Below are positions 16,842 through 26,516 of a stretch of 45,557 nucleotides of DNA, piece after piece (the stretch's first letter is position 1; each line of letters starts with the position of its first letter). Under the pieces are notes generated by a model that saw only the letters and a program-made list of their open reading frames with translations, was not told where the DNA came from and searched no databases. Origin of the DNA: Cyanobacteria bacterium REEB446 (GTDB lineage: Bacteria > Cyanobacteriota > Vampirovibrionia > LMEP-6097). The position numbers and the translations under genes are program-made. The stretch is taken from contig JAGWWP010000015.1 of NCBI GenBank assembly GCA_018970325.1, forward strand, positions 1 through 45,557, given 5' to 3'.

Positions 16842-17154
16842 AAGCTAAATTTTCGATTAACCAGTCTTTATAGGCAGTATTAATATTCAAAATTGGCATT
16901 TGCAGTATAGCTGGGCAAGCATAGCTATGCTTCGCTAAAATTAATTTTTCTATCTCTGCATAGTTATCATTTTTAGTTTTCATGATAATTACAAATTCAT
17001 CATTTTTTTCTAAATTACCTTGCCATTTATATATGGAATTAACATTAGAGTAAATATTTGCACAAGCAATTAAACCAGACTCCAAAAGACTCTCTACTAA
17101 TAAATCTGCATTGGATTTAGAATCTGTAGTCGTGTATATAAGACAGAATGTCAT
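16840..17154 (-). CDS. cutA: divalent-ion tolerance protein CutA
   Basis: 104 residues, usual length. Small trimeric ferredoxin-like protein of the CutA1 family, linked to copper/divalent-ion tolerance. Matches: IYTTTDSKSNADLL at the start, GLIACANIYSNVNSIYKWQG (about 28-47, the family's ACVNI...SIYxWxG), KTKNDNYAEIEKLI, and YACPAILQMPI (the H.Y..P.I motif: KHSYACPAI) ending YKDWLIENLA. An ATTATA complement (TATAAT, 17169-17164) lies nine bases before the ATG, implying a leaderless mRNA. The stop codon TAG overlaps the edge of the palindromic element. Confidence 0.93.
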   Translation of the reverse strand: MTFCLIYTTTDSKSNADLLVESLLESGLIACANIYSNVNSIYKWQGNLEKNDEFVIIMKTKNDNYAEIEKLILAKHSYACPAILQMPILNINTAYKDWLIENLA

Positions 17155-17222
17155 CGAAACTATATTATAAAATTAATCGATTGAAAGATGGGCTATTGTA
17201 AAAGTGATGAAGACGTTATAAA

Positions 17223-17861
17223 TTATTTTTGACTACCTAATTTAAATTTCCCCTTCATCTTCTTTCTATACTTATAAGGACTCATCTCCAGTCCACCATC
17301 TTTAGACCAAATATTTAATTCATGCTGCCTAGCATAAGCCTCAGCCGTTTTAAAAGAAGTCGCATACTTATCATTAGCCCCAAGAATTAAAAGTTCAGCA
17401 TAGCCCTCTCTGAGCATCTTTTCATTGATGCTAATTCCCTGAGAATCATAGACGTAAGCAAGTAGCCTGCCATAACGATCTCTCGGCTCTATATCTGTCT
17501 CTATAAAAATATATTTATCATCACTTAGTTCTTGTTTTAAAAATTCTGTCGCTTTTTTACCCCAATCCTGCTGCTGAGTTTCAGGAGCGTCCATGCCGAG
17601 CATTCTTAGCTTAATAATATTTGGAGATTTTCCATAGTTCCCATTTTTATACTTAGTGCTTGACTGAAACCCCAGTTTCATAAAGCCTTCCATATGTGAA
17701 TATGGCACACATTCCCCTTGAATTATTTTCTCACAAAGCGCAACCCTCAAAGTATCTCCATCGCTAACTTTCAAGACCTTAGCGGGGATCTTAGCTTCGT
17801 CACAGGAAACAAGAAATATACAGATTAGACATAAAAAAAATACTTGATTTAAAGCTTTCAT
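17223..17861 (-). CDS. thermonuclease-like lipoprotein (SNase fold)
   Basis: 212 residues. Signal peptide with lipobox LVSC (lipidated Cys20), so anchored on the outer face of a membrane. The staphylococcal-nuclease fold follows: VLKVSDGDTLRV (about 28-39, Ca-binding Asp), IIKLRMLGMDAPETQQ (catalytic Arg and metal-binding Asp), and EPRDRYGRLLAYVY (catalytic Glu and Arg), then MLREGYAEL. All catalytic positions appear intact. Family length is normal apart from an insertion (about 45-80) between the first strands. Likely degrades extracellular nucleic acid. The start codon is only 21 bases from the divergent transporter gene. Confidence 0.9.
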   Translation of the reverse strand: MKALNQVFFLCLICIFLVSCDEAKIPAKVLKVSDGDTLRVALCEKIIQGECVPYSHMEGFMKLGFQSSTKYKNGNYGKSPNIIKLRMLGMDAPETQQQDWGKKATEFLKQELSDDKYIFIETDIEPRDRYGRLLAYVYDSQGISINEKMLREGYAELLILGANDKYATSFKTAEAYARQHELNIWSKDGGLEMSPYKYRKKMKGKFKLGSQK

Positions 17862-17882
17862 GATTAAGATTTCCTAATTGCT

Positions 17883-18617
17883 ATGATAATAGACTTGATA
17901 AGAAATTATAAATTCCTAAATATAATCACTGTGATTTTTGTAGTAATTTTACTACTCAGTAATCTTATTGCGAGTATTAAAATCACTCAGATAGACCTGC
18001 CTTTTATAGGTAAAGTGAGCTTTGCGGCGGGTTTATTATTTTTCCCGATATCATATTTAGTCGGAGATTTACTTACAGAAGTCTATGGTTACGCTAAAAG
18101 CCGCCAAGTAATCTGGACTGGCTTTATTTCACTAATAGTCTCAAATATTTTAATTAAAATTCTTGTAAGCTTACCACCAGACCCTAATTGGAATTTACAG
18201 TCATCCTATGAAGCTATCTTTGCGATGAGCTTTAGAGTAAGCGTTGCAAGCATGCTTGCATTTTTCTGTGGTGAATTTTGTAACAGTTATGTCGTAGCCA
18301 AGCTTAAAGTAATCTGCGAAGGCAAATTTACAGCCTTACGTATCATCGGGTCTACAGTAGCAGGTGAACTAGTTGATACGCTAATCTTCTACCCGCTTGC
18401 TTTTTGGGGTGATCCTAATTTTCCGCCAGATTTAATTTTCAGAATAATGATAATGAATTATCTAGTAAAGGTTATATGGGAAGTGATAGCTTATCCAGGT
18501 ACTAAGCAGTTAATTAAATTCCTCAAACGCAGTGAGAATGAAGATTACTATGACAGGCACACCGATTTCAGTCCATTTCATCTGAGTGAAGATGATGCCA
18601 TAACCACAAAACAATAA
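17883..18617 (+). CDS. queuosine precursor transporter (YhhQ/VUT family)
   Basis: 244 residues with about six membrane segments (for example NIITVIFVVILLLSNLIAS at 14-32). PISYLVGDLLTEVYGYAKSR (about 56-75) is the hallmark of the YhhQ/VUT family, and VASMLAFFCGEFCNSYVVAK plus STVAGELVDTLIFYPLAFW are also typical. These proteins import preQ0/preQ1 or queuine for tRNA queuosine. No queuosine synthesis gene is adjacent, consistent with salvage. The C-terminal 20 residues are hydrophilic. Followed 18 bases later by an ABC exporter on the same strand. Confidence 0.9.
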   Translation: MIIDLIRNYKFLNIITVIFVVILLLSNLIASIKITQIDLPFIGKVSFAAGLLFFPISYLVGDLLTEVYGYAKSRQVIWTGFISLIVSNILIKILVSLPPDPNWNLQSSYEAIFAMSFRVSVASMLAFFCGEFCNSYVVAKLKVICEGKFTALRIIGSTVAGELVDTLIFYPLAFWGDPNFPPDLIFRIMIMNYLVKVIWEVIAYPGTKQLIKFLKRSENEDYYDRHTDFSPFHLSEDDAITTKQ

Positions 18618-18635
18618 GCAAACCTAGTTCAAACA

Positions 18636-20627
18636 ATGCAACCCAAATCTAAAAGCATATTCCAAAATCTAAGAGAAACAGCGAGACCTTACGATCATCT
18701 TTTTATATTCTCGCTTAGTTTCATGTTCCTAAGCGGAATTGCAAATATATTACCATCATGGCTAATTAAAGTCTCTATTGATGGGATTTCTGCACTTGGC
18801 TCTAACTCTACTAAATTCTCTATAATACCCAAACAAGCAGAAGAGTATTTATTAAAACACTACCCAAATGGTCTTGAAATCAGCTTCTTAAATTTCAAAC
18901 ATATTTTTTCAGCTTCAGGCTTAAGCAAGGCATTATATTTAAGCACTGGGGATTTCATTAATCTTCTACCAATAGCTATAGTAGTAGTTTTCACGATAGA
19001 TGCTATTTTCAAGCTTAGTTATATATTTTCGATTCGCTCATGGGGACTGCGAATCGTTCAAGATTTAAGAGATAAATTTCATCTACATTTAAACCAAATG
19101 GCTTTAAAAGATCAGGAGAAATATGATTCAGGCTCCTTAGTTTCAGTCGTTAGTAGTGATTTACAGAGCTTGCAGTCTTGGCTGTCTGAAACTATGACTA
19201 ATCTTTTTAATGATGGTTTCAAGGCACTTTTCTTATTTGGCTGGTTACTTTTTATAAATTTCAAATTAACCATGCTAACCCTAGTCACCATCCCACTCTT
19301 CGCTTTACCAGTAATTAAAATCGGTAAAAAAATACGCAAATACAGTAAAAGTGGTCAAGATTATGTCGGGCAAATAAGCAGCTTTATCAATGAAACACTA
19401 GTTAATCAGAGAATTATAAAAGCCTTTAATTTAGAGAACTGGAGACAGAATAAATTTGCTCAAGAATCTAAAATACTCTATAAGCTTCAATCTAATTGGT
19501 TTCTATTCATGTCAATAGTTTCCCCTATTACAAATATAGTCGCAGCTTTAGGTATCAGTATTATTTTATACTTCGGTCTAAGATCAGTCGGACAGCACGA
19601 TATCAGCATCGGCGAATTCTCTTCATTTTTCGTAACCAGCATTCTACTCTATGATCCAATCAAACGCTTAGGGAGAGTATCTACTATATTACAGTCAGCA
19701 CTTGGTGTTTCAGAAAGAGTCTATAAAATTCTAGACGAGCCTATTCAAGAAGATTGTAAGCAGTTGCAAGATAGTAGTGAACCTAGAACTGAAAGCCTGT
19801 CAGCTCTACCTCTTGCAGCCTCAGTAGAATTTAAAAACGTGGTTTTTGAATATGAAGCTAGGTCTGCCGAATCCTCATCTGTGACACAATCGGAGACTAA
19901 TACGCAAGCTCAAATTTCGCACCGCTCTCGAATCTTTAATAATCTAAATCTTTATATAGCCGCTAAAACTAGCCTTGCAATAGTAGGACCTAGTGGCAGT
20001 GGGAAAACCACATTAGTGAGTCTCATACCAAGATTCTATGAAATTAATGCTGGTGAAATCTTTGTAGACTCTCATTCTATAAGAGATCTAAGCCTACATC
20101 AGCTAAGACGCTATATAGCCCTAGTAAACCAAGATCCTTTACTATTTACGGGAACACTAAGAGAAAATCTTGAAATCGTTTTACCAAAACATCTTTCAAA
20201 AGAAGCTAAAGATGAATCACTAAACCTAGCCTTAGATAAAGCTTATTTACGTGAATTTATAAATGAACTACCTGACGGCATAGATAGTAATATCGGCGAG
20301 CGTGGTCAAAAGCTCTCACTCGGGCAAAGACAAAGAGTCTCTTTAGCAAGAGCTTTTCTCAGTAAGGCTCCTATAGTAATTCTAGATGAACCGACTAGTG
20401 CGCTTGATAATAAATCACAGCAGTTCGTGTATTCCTCTATTCAAGAGCTAATGAAAGAAAGAACTGTAATAATAATCGCTCATAGATTAGATACTATTCA
20501 GAGCTGTAATAAAATCATCTATATGGAGAATGGAGAGATTTTAGAAAGTGGTAATTATGATGAGCTGCTTGCAGGATCAAATAAATTTGCGAGCTTAGTT
20601 AAATCCGAGAAAGTAGAAAAAGGCTAA
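18636..20627 (+). CDS. ABC exporter, membrane and ATPase domains fused (MsbA/lipid-exporter type)
   Basis: 663 residues, half-transporter. N-terminal six-helix membrane domain (to about 370), with a 60-residue periplasmic/loop insertion around 55-110; C-terminal ATPase with Walker A GPSGSGKT (451-458), Q-loop VNQDPLLFTGT, signature LSLGQRQR (the usual LSGGQ has its second Gly replaced by Leu), Walker B IVILDEPTSALD and H-loop IIIAHRLDT. An insert of about 30 polar residues (SSSVTQSETNTQAQ region) precedes Walker A. Homodimeric lipid/LPS flippase is the most likely role; multidrug export is the alternative. Ends 10 bases from the convergent res gene with a small AAAAGG/CCTTTT hairpin between. 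Confidence 0.88.
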   Translation: MQPKSKSIFQNLRETARPYDHLFIFSLSFMFLSGIANILPSWLIKVSIDGISALGSNSTKFSIIPKQAEEYLLKHYPNGLEISFLNFKHIFSASGLSKALYLSTGDFINLLPIAIVVVFTIDAIFKLSYIFSIRSWGLRIVQDLRDKFHLHLNQMALKDQEKYDSGSLVSVVSSDLQSLQSWLSETMTNLFNDGFKALFLFGWLLFINFKLTMLTLVTIPLFALPVIKIGKKIRKYSKSGQDYVGQISSFINETLVNQRIIKAFNLENWRQNKFAQESKILYKLQSNWFLFMSIVSPITNIVAALGISIILYFGLRSVGQHDISIGEFSSFFVTSILLYDPIKRLGRVSTILQSALGVSERVYKILDEPIQEDCKQLQDSSEPRTESLSALPLAASVEFKNVVFEYEARSAESSSVTQSETNTQAQISHRSRIFNNLNLYIAAKTSLAIVGPSGSGKTTLVSLIPRFYEINAGEIFVDSHSIRDLSLHQLRRYIALVNQDPLLFTGTLRENLEIVLPKHLSKEAKDESLNLALDKAYLREFINELPDGIDSNIGERGQKLSLGQRQRVSLARAFLSKAPIVILDEPTSALDNKSQQFVYSSIQELMKERTVIIIAHRLDTIQSCNKIIYMENGEILESGNYDELLAGSNKFASLVKSEKVEKG

Positions 20628-20637
20628 AATAAACCTT

Positions 20638-23328
20638 TTATGAAACCTCTTTATATTTATTGAATGACTTGATAAGAGTTTCAAATGAGCTTGGTCTATA
20701 TTTATTAAAATTTTCTTCATCAACAAATACAAAGTCATACTTAATTTCTATAGATGATTTATTTACATCTTCACACCATTGCTTAAGTCTTTGTAGCTTA
20801 GGAGCTACATCTAAATCCTCTAGCCCCTTTGTTTCTACTATATAGACTTCGTTTAAAGATTTTTTCACTAAAAAATCAGGGTAATAATTTGACATTTCAC
20901 CATTATGGTTTACATAATCTAATTTGAAATTAACGGCAAAATAGTTCTTTGCATAAGAAATAATATCTGCACATCCATCTAGAAAAGCTGCAAAACGTAG
21001 CTCTAAATCACTATCACCAACTAGCTTATTGAAAATACTTTTCTGTGGTATTAAATACCCCTGTTCTTTTACTACGAAGGGACGCGTTTTCTTGAGCTTG
21101 ATGTAATCCCTTATCTCAGCATCTCCTTTATCTTTAATAGTTAATTCATTAATAACACGCTTAAAGCCTTCAATAATTGTGCGACAGACCTCAATCTCAG
21201 ATAGGTTTCTTAGTGTATTTAAATCCTCTAATAAGACCTGGGTGGTAAATAGATAATTCACAATGAAATCCTTTATCAATCCATATAAGAGATCATAGCC
21301 AGAGATTAAGCGTAGTTCACGCATAATAGTCTGAGTGTAGTATCCTACGACGCTTTGATAATTTATATTATTGATGGAATCTAATTCAGTAGTGTGTGTG
21401 ATCTCATCGGTAGTAATATCTCTGAATACTATCTCGCGCTTTTCTTCTTCACTATAGTACTGATATTCAATTTTCTTATATGAAAAAGAGCTAAGAGAAA
21501 TTTCTGAAAGATTTTTATATTCACGGAAAATCCTTGGTGTTAAAACTGGGATTTCAATATCTAGCTTATCTAAATCTTTTTTCTGGTTATCATTATCAAT
21601 CTCAATAATGATAGGAGTCTTAGGCTTAGTACCCTCCCCCATCTCTCGCCGTTCTAGCTCTATGCCTTCGTTTTGAATAGATTCTACAAAATCCATAAAT
21701 GCTTCAGTACCAACTACGCTAACGTACTCCCTGACCTCATTACCAGGATACATTTTTCGCAAACCCCTACCAAGTGTTTGTTCTGGTAGTATATTACTCT
21801 TAGCAGCATAGGCTCTCAGACCAACTATAGTCGTGACATTTTTAACATCCCAACCCTCTTTCAGCATTAGTACAGATACAATTGCTTTATAAGGGCTATC
21901 CCAGCTATCAATTTTATTTGATTGTTCCCGTAAAGATTTCAGGTCTTCTATGTTCTTTTTTTGGGTAGATTCAGAAATATCTCCATTATTATTAGTGTGA
22001 ATTACTAAAACAGAGTTTTTAAAATCAGAGAACCGTCCTTCTAAATAACTAGCGACCTCATCACAGTTTTTCGTATCATCTGTCATGATGAAAAGTATGG
22101 CTTTTTTATCAAGCTTTTTATGCTCCTCATAAGCTTTACGCCACTCCTCAACACCTAAATTAATGTAATCAGCATATTTCTCTGTATATCGTGAGCTTTG
22201 TCTTTCTTGGAGTTTCGCACGGCTAGCGGCATCTGGCAGCACTGGATGTTTTACAACATTTTGATAAATCGCCTCAACTAAGGGATAATCTGACACTGTT
22301 TGAACAAAAATAGCACCATTATTATGCTTAGGAGTTGCAGTGACATCGATTTGTAGAGATAAGGATTTCCCTTTCTGTAAAAGGCGATGATGAATGTCTT
22401 CAATCGATTTAAACCAAGCTAATTTAGAATCATGGATATGATGAGCTTCGTCATTAATCACCACTAATTCATCTATATCTCGTACTATATCTCTTAAATC
22501 CACTTTAGAGTCACTAGTCTCACCAGTAGGGCGTTTTCCAAGAAAATAATCCATAGTATTATCATCATCTACTGAAGGGATATCTTCATTCGCAGAATAT
22601 AAACGATGAATATTAGTTAGAAAAATATTACCCCTAGGATGAGTTACATGTACTTCATCTTGAATATGCAAGGATAACTGAAAATCATCTCGCCAATTAT
22701 GTCCATTAAAACCATTATCTGGAATAAGAGGATCATTAAAAAAAATACGCAGTCCATCAAAATCCGTACGTATGCGGTCTAGAACTATAATATTAGGAGT
22801 TATGACTAAAAAATTTGAAGCTAAGTCTGAATCAGCTTCATATAATTTATGGTAATAAGACCAAGTCAGAATAAGGCTGATAACCTTAGTCTTACCACTA
22901 CCAGTCGCCATCTTGATTACAAAACGCCTCCAAGCTTCGTCAAACATACCTGCCGAGACTGCTCCAGAGGAATCGAAACGAAGTAAATCATAACGATCTT
23001 TAACTTTGATTACATCATGCAAATAAATAATGGTTTCAAGGGCTTCTCTTTGAGCAAAATAGTATTGAAAATCCTCTACTGAACCATTAGCCTTAGGTAA
23101 AAGGTGTTGAGACCGAAACCACCAGTTCAGCAGTGAAAGGCTAGTTTCAGAAGCTCCTTGATATCCACAATTACGCCATTCATTTATTTTAATTCTGAGT
23201 TGATGCACTAGTGGTGGTAAGAGCTTTTCATAACTACTCTCACGCAAAGCCTCATCTGCTGGGAACCAGCGATACTTTGGATCTAGAATTACATGTGGTG
23301 AACTTGGAAAATCAGGATGCAGTGCCAT
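20638..23328 (-). CDS. res: type III restriction enzyme, Res subunit
   Basis: 896 residues from ATG at 23328 (a GTG three codons upstream is possible, but AAGGTGAT lies correctly spaced before this ATG). Superfamily 2 translocase: Walker A MATGSGKTK (about residue 141 on), DEAH box VVINDEAHHIH (about 293), motif III VTATP, and motif VI EQTLGRGLRKMYPG. C-terminal PD-(D/E)XK nuclease: PDFLVKK, then VETKGLED about 14 residues later (Asp, Glu and Lys all present). With Mod it cleaves DNA between head-to-head unmethylated sites after ATP-driven translocation. Overlaps the KilA-N gene by 17 bases; same-strand order mod, kilA-N, res. Confidence 0.95.
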   Translation of the reverse strand: MALHPDFPSSPHVILDPKYRWFPADEALRESSYEKLLPPLVHQLRIKINEWRNCGYQGASETSLSLLNWWFRSQHLLPKANGSVEDFQYYFAQREALETIIYLHDVIKVKDRYDLLRFDSSGAVSAGMFDEAWRRFVIKMATGSGKTKVISLILTWSYYHKLYEADSDLASNFLVITPNIIVLDRIRTDFDGLRIFFNDPLIPDNGFNGHNWRDDFQLSLHIQDEVHVTHPRGNIFLTNIHRLYSANEDIPSVDDDNTMDYFLGKRPTGETSDSKVDLRDIVRDIDELVVINDEAHHIHDSKLAWFKSIEDIHHRLLQKGKSLSLQIDVTATPKHNNGAIFVQTVSDYPLVEAIYQNVVKHPVLPDAASRAKLQERQSSRYTEKYADYINLGVEEWRKAYEEHKKLDKKAILFIMTDDTKNCDEVASYLEGRFSDFKNSVLVIHTNNNGDISESTQKKNIEDLKSLREQSNKIDSWDSPYKAIVSVLMLKEGWDVKNVTTIVGLRAYAAKSNILPEQTLGRGLRKMYPGNEVREYVSVVGTEAFMDFVESIQNEGIELERREMGEGTKPKTPIIIEIDNDNQKKDLDKLDIEIPVLTPRIFREYKNLSEISLSSFSYKKIEYQYYSEEEKREIVFRDITTDEITHTTELDSINNINYQSVVGYYTQTIMRELRLISGYDLLYGLIKDFIVNYLFTTQVLLEDLNTLRNLSEIEVCRTIIEGFKRVINELTIKDKGDAEIRDYIKLKKTRPFVVKEQGYLIPQKSIFNKLVGDSDLELRFAAFLDGCADIISYAKNYFAVNFKLDYVNHNGEMSNYYPDFLVKKSLNEVYIVETKGLEDLDVAPKLQRLKQWCEDVNKSSIEIKYDFVFVDEENFNKYRPSSFETLIKSFNKYKEVS

Positions 23329-24208
23329 TATTATCACCTTTTGAATCTTTAAGAAGATATGTTTCGTTTGAAAGTTTTTTTAAAGCTCGGATACCATCTT
23401 TCTTGTTAAGCACTTTTAGCTCATATCTAGCATTTTCTTGTAGTTTCTCAAAGCGGGTACGCTTATCAAGACCTTCTCTAATCATTTGGGCATTTCTACT
23501 CTCCATATTAGAGAGTACTGTTAGTTCATTTATACTTGCAGAATCTCGAATATTCTCGCCATTTTTCGCTCGGCTGGGGTTCTGTTCTCGCCAGTCTTTC
23601 GCAGTACAGCCAAACAAGCTTATATTCAGAAGATCAGCCTCTTCAGCGTATTCAAACTCTTTTCTCCATTTATGAGAATTTGGTATAACGTACTCTTGGA
23701 CAGCATCTGTATGTATGTGATAATTCGCTTTACTGATGATACGTTTAACACTCCACTCAATATTATGCTGATTACTTTCTATTTCCTTAAGGCGTTGATA
23801 TTCTTTAATCAGATATAGCTTAAAAACAGGACTAATCCATGTACCAAATTCAAAAGCAATATCACGGTGAGCATATGTACCTCCGTAGCGACCGGGTTTG
23901 GCGATTATACCCTTAGCCTTAGTTTGCTCAATCCATTCTTTTACACTTAATTTAAAACTATTAAGCCCAGACCTCTCGGCAAGTGGTCTAAAGCCATTAA
24001 TATCAAAATCTGGATTATGCATTTGCTCCCATACTGCTAAAAACTCAAGGGTATTACGATTTCTGAGCCAGTCTTTTACAAAAAAATCCCCTTCTTTAGA
24101 CTTAAGCATGTCAGAGAGGCTAATATAATCTTCACCATTAACATCAGCAATGGAAACGATATTTTCTTGAATGGTTATTTCTCTTTTTTTCTTTTTATGA
24201 AATAGCAT
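23312..24208 (-). CDS. KilA-N domain DNA-binding protein inside the R-M operon
   Basis: 298 residues. The KilA-N domain spans about residues 20-115: DYISLSDMLKSKEGDFFVKD, RNTLEFLAVWEQM, then WIEQTKAKGIIAKPGRYGGTYAHRDIAFEFGTWISP, abbreviated here to GRYGGTYAHRDIAFEFGTW as the diagnostic segment. The C-terminal half (about 130-290) is charged and helical, of a type often fused to KilA-N in mobile elements. Predicted DNA-binding protein, either regulator or accessory factor of the type III system. Good ribosome binding site (AGGTGA) 7-8 bases before the ATG. Sits between mod (50-base gap containing a 32-base palindrome) and res (overlap), so it is expressed with both. Confidence 0.85.
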   Translation of the reverse strand: MLFHKKKKREITIQENIVSIADVNGEDYISLSDMLKSKEGDFFVKDWLRNRNTLEFLAVWEQMHNPDFDINGFRPLAERSGLNSFKLSVKEWIEQTKAKGIIAKPGRYGGTYAHRDIAFEFGTWISPVFKLYLIKEYQRLKEIESNQHNIEWSVKRIISKANYHIHTDAVQEYVIPNSHKWRKEFEYAEEADLLNISLFGCTAKDWREQNPSRAKNGENIRDSASINELTVLSNMESRNAQMIREGLDKRTRFEKLQENARYELKVLNKKDGIRALKKLSNETYLLKDSKGDNNGTAS

Positions 24209-24223
24209 TTAATCTTCACCTAG

Positions 24224-24255
24224 TTTTAATTGGGGCGAATTCGCCCTATTTAAAA
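24224..24255. promoter_or_regulatory. 32-base palindrome between mod and the KilA-N gene
   Basis: TTTTAA-TTG-GGGCGAA then TTCGCCC-TAT-TTAAAA: a perfect 14-base core palindrome (24233-24246) flanked symmetrically by three mismatched bases and a further six-base match. It lies 16 bases upstream of the KilA-N start codon. Symmetry without a loop suits a dimeric operator better than an RNA hairpin; no T-tract follows. Confidence 0.55.
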
Positions 24256-24258
24256 TTT

Positions 24259-26463
24259 TTATATAGACACCTCTACTACTTTCATCGTATCGTTACCGAA
24301 GATATCTACGACTTTAACCGCAAGCTTACGCCTGCCTTTAGTACATTCTTGTACTACACTTACTAATTCAAGACTGCGATTTTTTTTAGTACGAAAACTC
24401 TGCCACTCATTTTCAAAAACATAATCTCCAGTCCACTGCTCCTCATAATCAGAATTAGGCTCTCGCTTAATACGAATAATTTCTTTTTTATTCTCGAAAT
24501 CAAAATCTACTGACCAATAATCAATCCAATCTGTCCAGTGCTTAGTTAGTACTTCACGGCTAACTATACCTTCCTTATCTTTACTTACTTTAATAATCTG
24601 ACCTTTTTCTACAATAATTTTATTTTTACCATTAGCTAAAGATGAAGCTACGTTATCGACTGAATCCTGTGAATAAAATACTGAAAAATCTGTAAGTTCT
24701 ATGGAGACTTTATTTCCTTTAATAATTGGTTTAACTTCGATGAAAGAAACATCATGAAAAACTACTTGATTCTTTTCTATAGCCCGCTTATCAAATACAT
24801 CACGAGGTATATATTTCATCGCAAGATCTATGCCTTTATTTTTAGCTTCCTCTTGTATATTGGGAAATAAGCCCATCTCAAATTCAAAGCCAAGTATATC
24901 TACCTTCGTAAGGTGCTTTTGGCGACACTCATTTATTATCTCTTCTACAAATAAGCGTGTGACTGGTAAATTAATCGGTCCTACTGCTATTACTCGTCCA
25001 GCTTTCTTACCTGAGAATGTTTTAAAGCCAGTTGTAGCCTCAGCACGATAAGCATGTAAAATTAAGTTAGTAAAAGCGGCTTCACGTTCTTCTAATTGTC
25101 TAAGCTGCTCTTCTTCACGTAAATTAAGATTTACGCCGATATAATACTGACGCTCATATTTACCGAGATTAAGAATTTCAAATGCTCGCCAGTTTTTTTC
25201 GGTCTTTTTTAATTCACGCTGTACGCCAATCATACGCTTACGAGTGGTATGAATAGCGAATTTCCCGAGATCAGAACCTATCCATTTACGCCCCAATTTC
25301 TCTGCCACAGCAAGAGTAGTCCCAGAACCACAGAAAAAATCAGCGACTATGTCTCCCTCGTTGGAAGAGGCTGTTAGTATTTTTTCTAAAATAATCTTTG
25401 GCTTTTGAGTTGGATAACCCAATATCTCTTTTGAGGATGTAGCAACACCGAAACCTGGGAACTCTGTCCAAATTGAGTCTAACTGAATGGTGTATTCATC
25501 TAAATAGTACTTTTTATATTTCTGACCACTAGATGAAGTATAAATCAACCCTTTTTCCTCCATTTCTGCAATCGATGATTCTGAGTAATCACCTAGTGTC
25601 GTTCGTTTAAACTTCCTTCCGTCTACATTTTCGTATCGAAATTCTTTGAGCTGTTTTTCTGTTAGTTCTGCTGAGACAAAATTAAAGATATTTTGACTGC
25701 TTTTTGAATACATGATTATATTGTCAAAAGTTTTTGGCCAATGCTTAGCTTTTTTCTTAGCACCTTTGCCAACAGCATCTTTTTTCCAAATGATTTCACC
25801 GCGAAATTTTTCTTTCCCAAACACCTCATCTAGAACCAATCTTATATAAGCACTAACCCTCCAATCACAATGCACATAAATACTTCCATCATCTGCTAAT
25901 AAATCTCTCATTAAGACTAGTCGTTCGTAAATCATGGATATAAAGCTGTCAGAGCCACGTCCCCAAGTATCACGATACGCAAGCTCTTCTAAAATAGTAG
26001 GCTCTTTAGTAAAAGTATCATCACCAATCTCAATATCCATCGAGAAATCAGCACCGACGTCAAAAGGAGGATCTATATAAATTAGTTTAATACCACCCTG
26101 TCTTTCGATTTCCTCACGCAGAGGACCATTCTTAAGAGAGGATAAGACTAATTTATTATCTCCCCAAATTAATTTATTAGTCCAGCCTGTAAGCTGACGA
26201 CCTCTGCCATCCATGCTAATTCCATGCCATTTAAAGAAAGACAAATCTTTAGAGCGGTTAGAGTCTTCTGCCCGTGGCTCATCTACTTGTTCTATAGTCT
26301 GAAAAGGTAATACTGCATTAGAGACTTCATGGGTTTTACCATTCCAAACTAATTCTACTTCACGCTTATCTTCAAACAACATGAAGCGATATGAATCTGG
26401 CAGAGGGCGACCCTGTTCAAGAAGGTGAATAATATCTCTGATTTCGTTATCTGTTAGCTTCAT
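24259..26463 (-). CDS. mod: type III modification methyltransferase, Mod subunit
   Basis: 734 residues. Amino-methyltransferase of the beta group: catalytic motif IV IYIDPPF (DPPF at 131-134) precedes the S-adenosylmethionine motif [21 protein letters not shown] (F377-G381 core), with YPTQKP (350-355) between, the order typical of type III Mod (N6-adenine). The middle (about 180-340) is the target-recognition region; its specificity cannot be read by eye. The C-terminal 300 residues form the Res-contact part. No simple-sequence repeat is visible in the coding region, so no sign of phase variation. First gene of mod-kilA-N-res, beginning 53 bases after cdsA on the same strand. Confidence 0.95.
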   Translation of the reverse strand: MKLTDNEIRDIIHLLEQGRPLPDSYRFMLFEDKREVELVWNGKTHEVSNAVLPFQTIEQVDEPRAEDSNRSKDLSFFKWHGISMDGRGRQLTGWTNKLIWGDNKLVLSSLKNGPLREEIERQGGIKLIYIDPPFDVGADFSMDIEIGDDTFTKEPTILEELAYRDTWGRGSDSFISMIYERLVLMRDLLADDGSIYVHCDWRVSAYIRLVLDEVFGKEKFRGEIIWKKDAVGKGAKKKAKHWPKTFDNIIMYSKSSQNIFNFVSAELTEKQLKEFRYENVDGRKFKRTTLGDYSESSIAEMEEKGLIYTSSSGQKYKKYYLDEYTIQLDSIWTEFPGFGVATSSKEILGYPTQKPKIILEKILTASSNEGDIVADFFCGSGTTLAVAEKLGRKWIGSDLGKFAIHTTRKRMIGVQRELKKTEKNWRAFEILNLGKYERQYYIGVNLNLREEEQLRQLEEREAAFTNLILHAYRAEATTGFKTFSGKKAGRVIAVGPINLPVTRLFVEEIINECRQKHLTKVDILGFEFEMGLFPNIQEEAKNKGIDLAMKYIPRDVFDKRAIEKNQVVFHDVSFIEVKPIIKGNKVSIELTDFSVFYSQDSVDNVASSLANGKNKIIVEKGQIIKVSKDKEGIVSREVLTKHWTDWIDYWSVDFDFENKKEIIRIKREPNSDYEEQWTGDYVFENEWQSFRTKKNRSLELVSVVQECTKGRRKLAVKVVDIFGNDTMKVVEVSI

Positions 26464-26516
26464 TGAAATAGTCTTGATTATATATTTAATTTTAAATGAT
26501 GACAGGGTTTTTATAT

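Noticed and set aside
16840-17154. cutA truncated by the palindromic element
   Set aside because: Length (104 residues) and the C-terminal DWLIEN segment are normal for the family, so no evident loss.
20616-20640. AAAAGG/CCTTTT hairpin as a proper terminator between the ABC exporter and res
   Set aside because: Only six or seven weak pairs with no GC-rich stem; mentioned with the exporter but not listed as a feature.
24259-26463. Phase-variable mod gene
   Set aside because: No tetra- or pentanucleotide repeat tract could be found in or before the reading frame.
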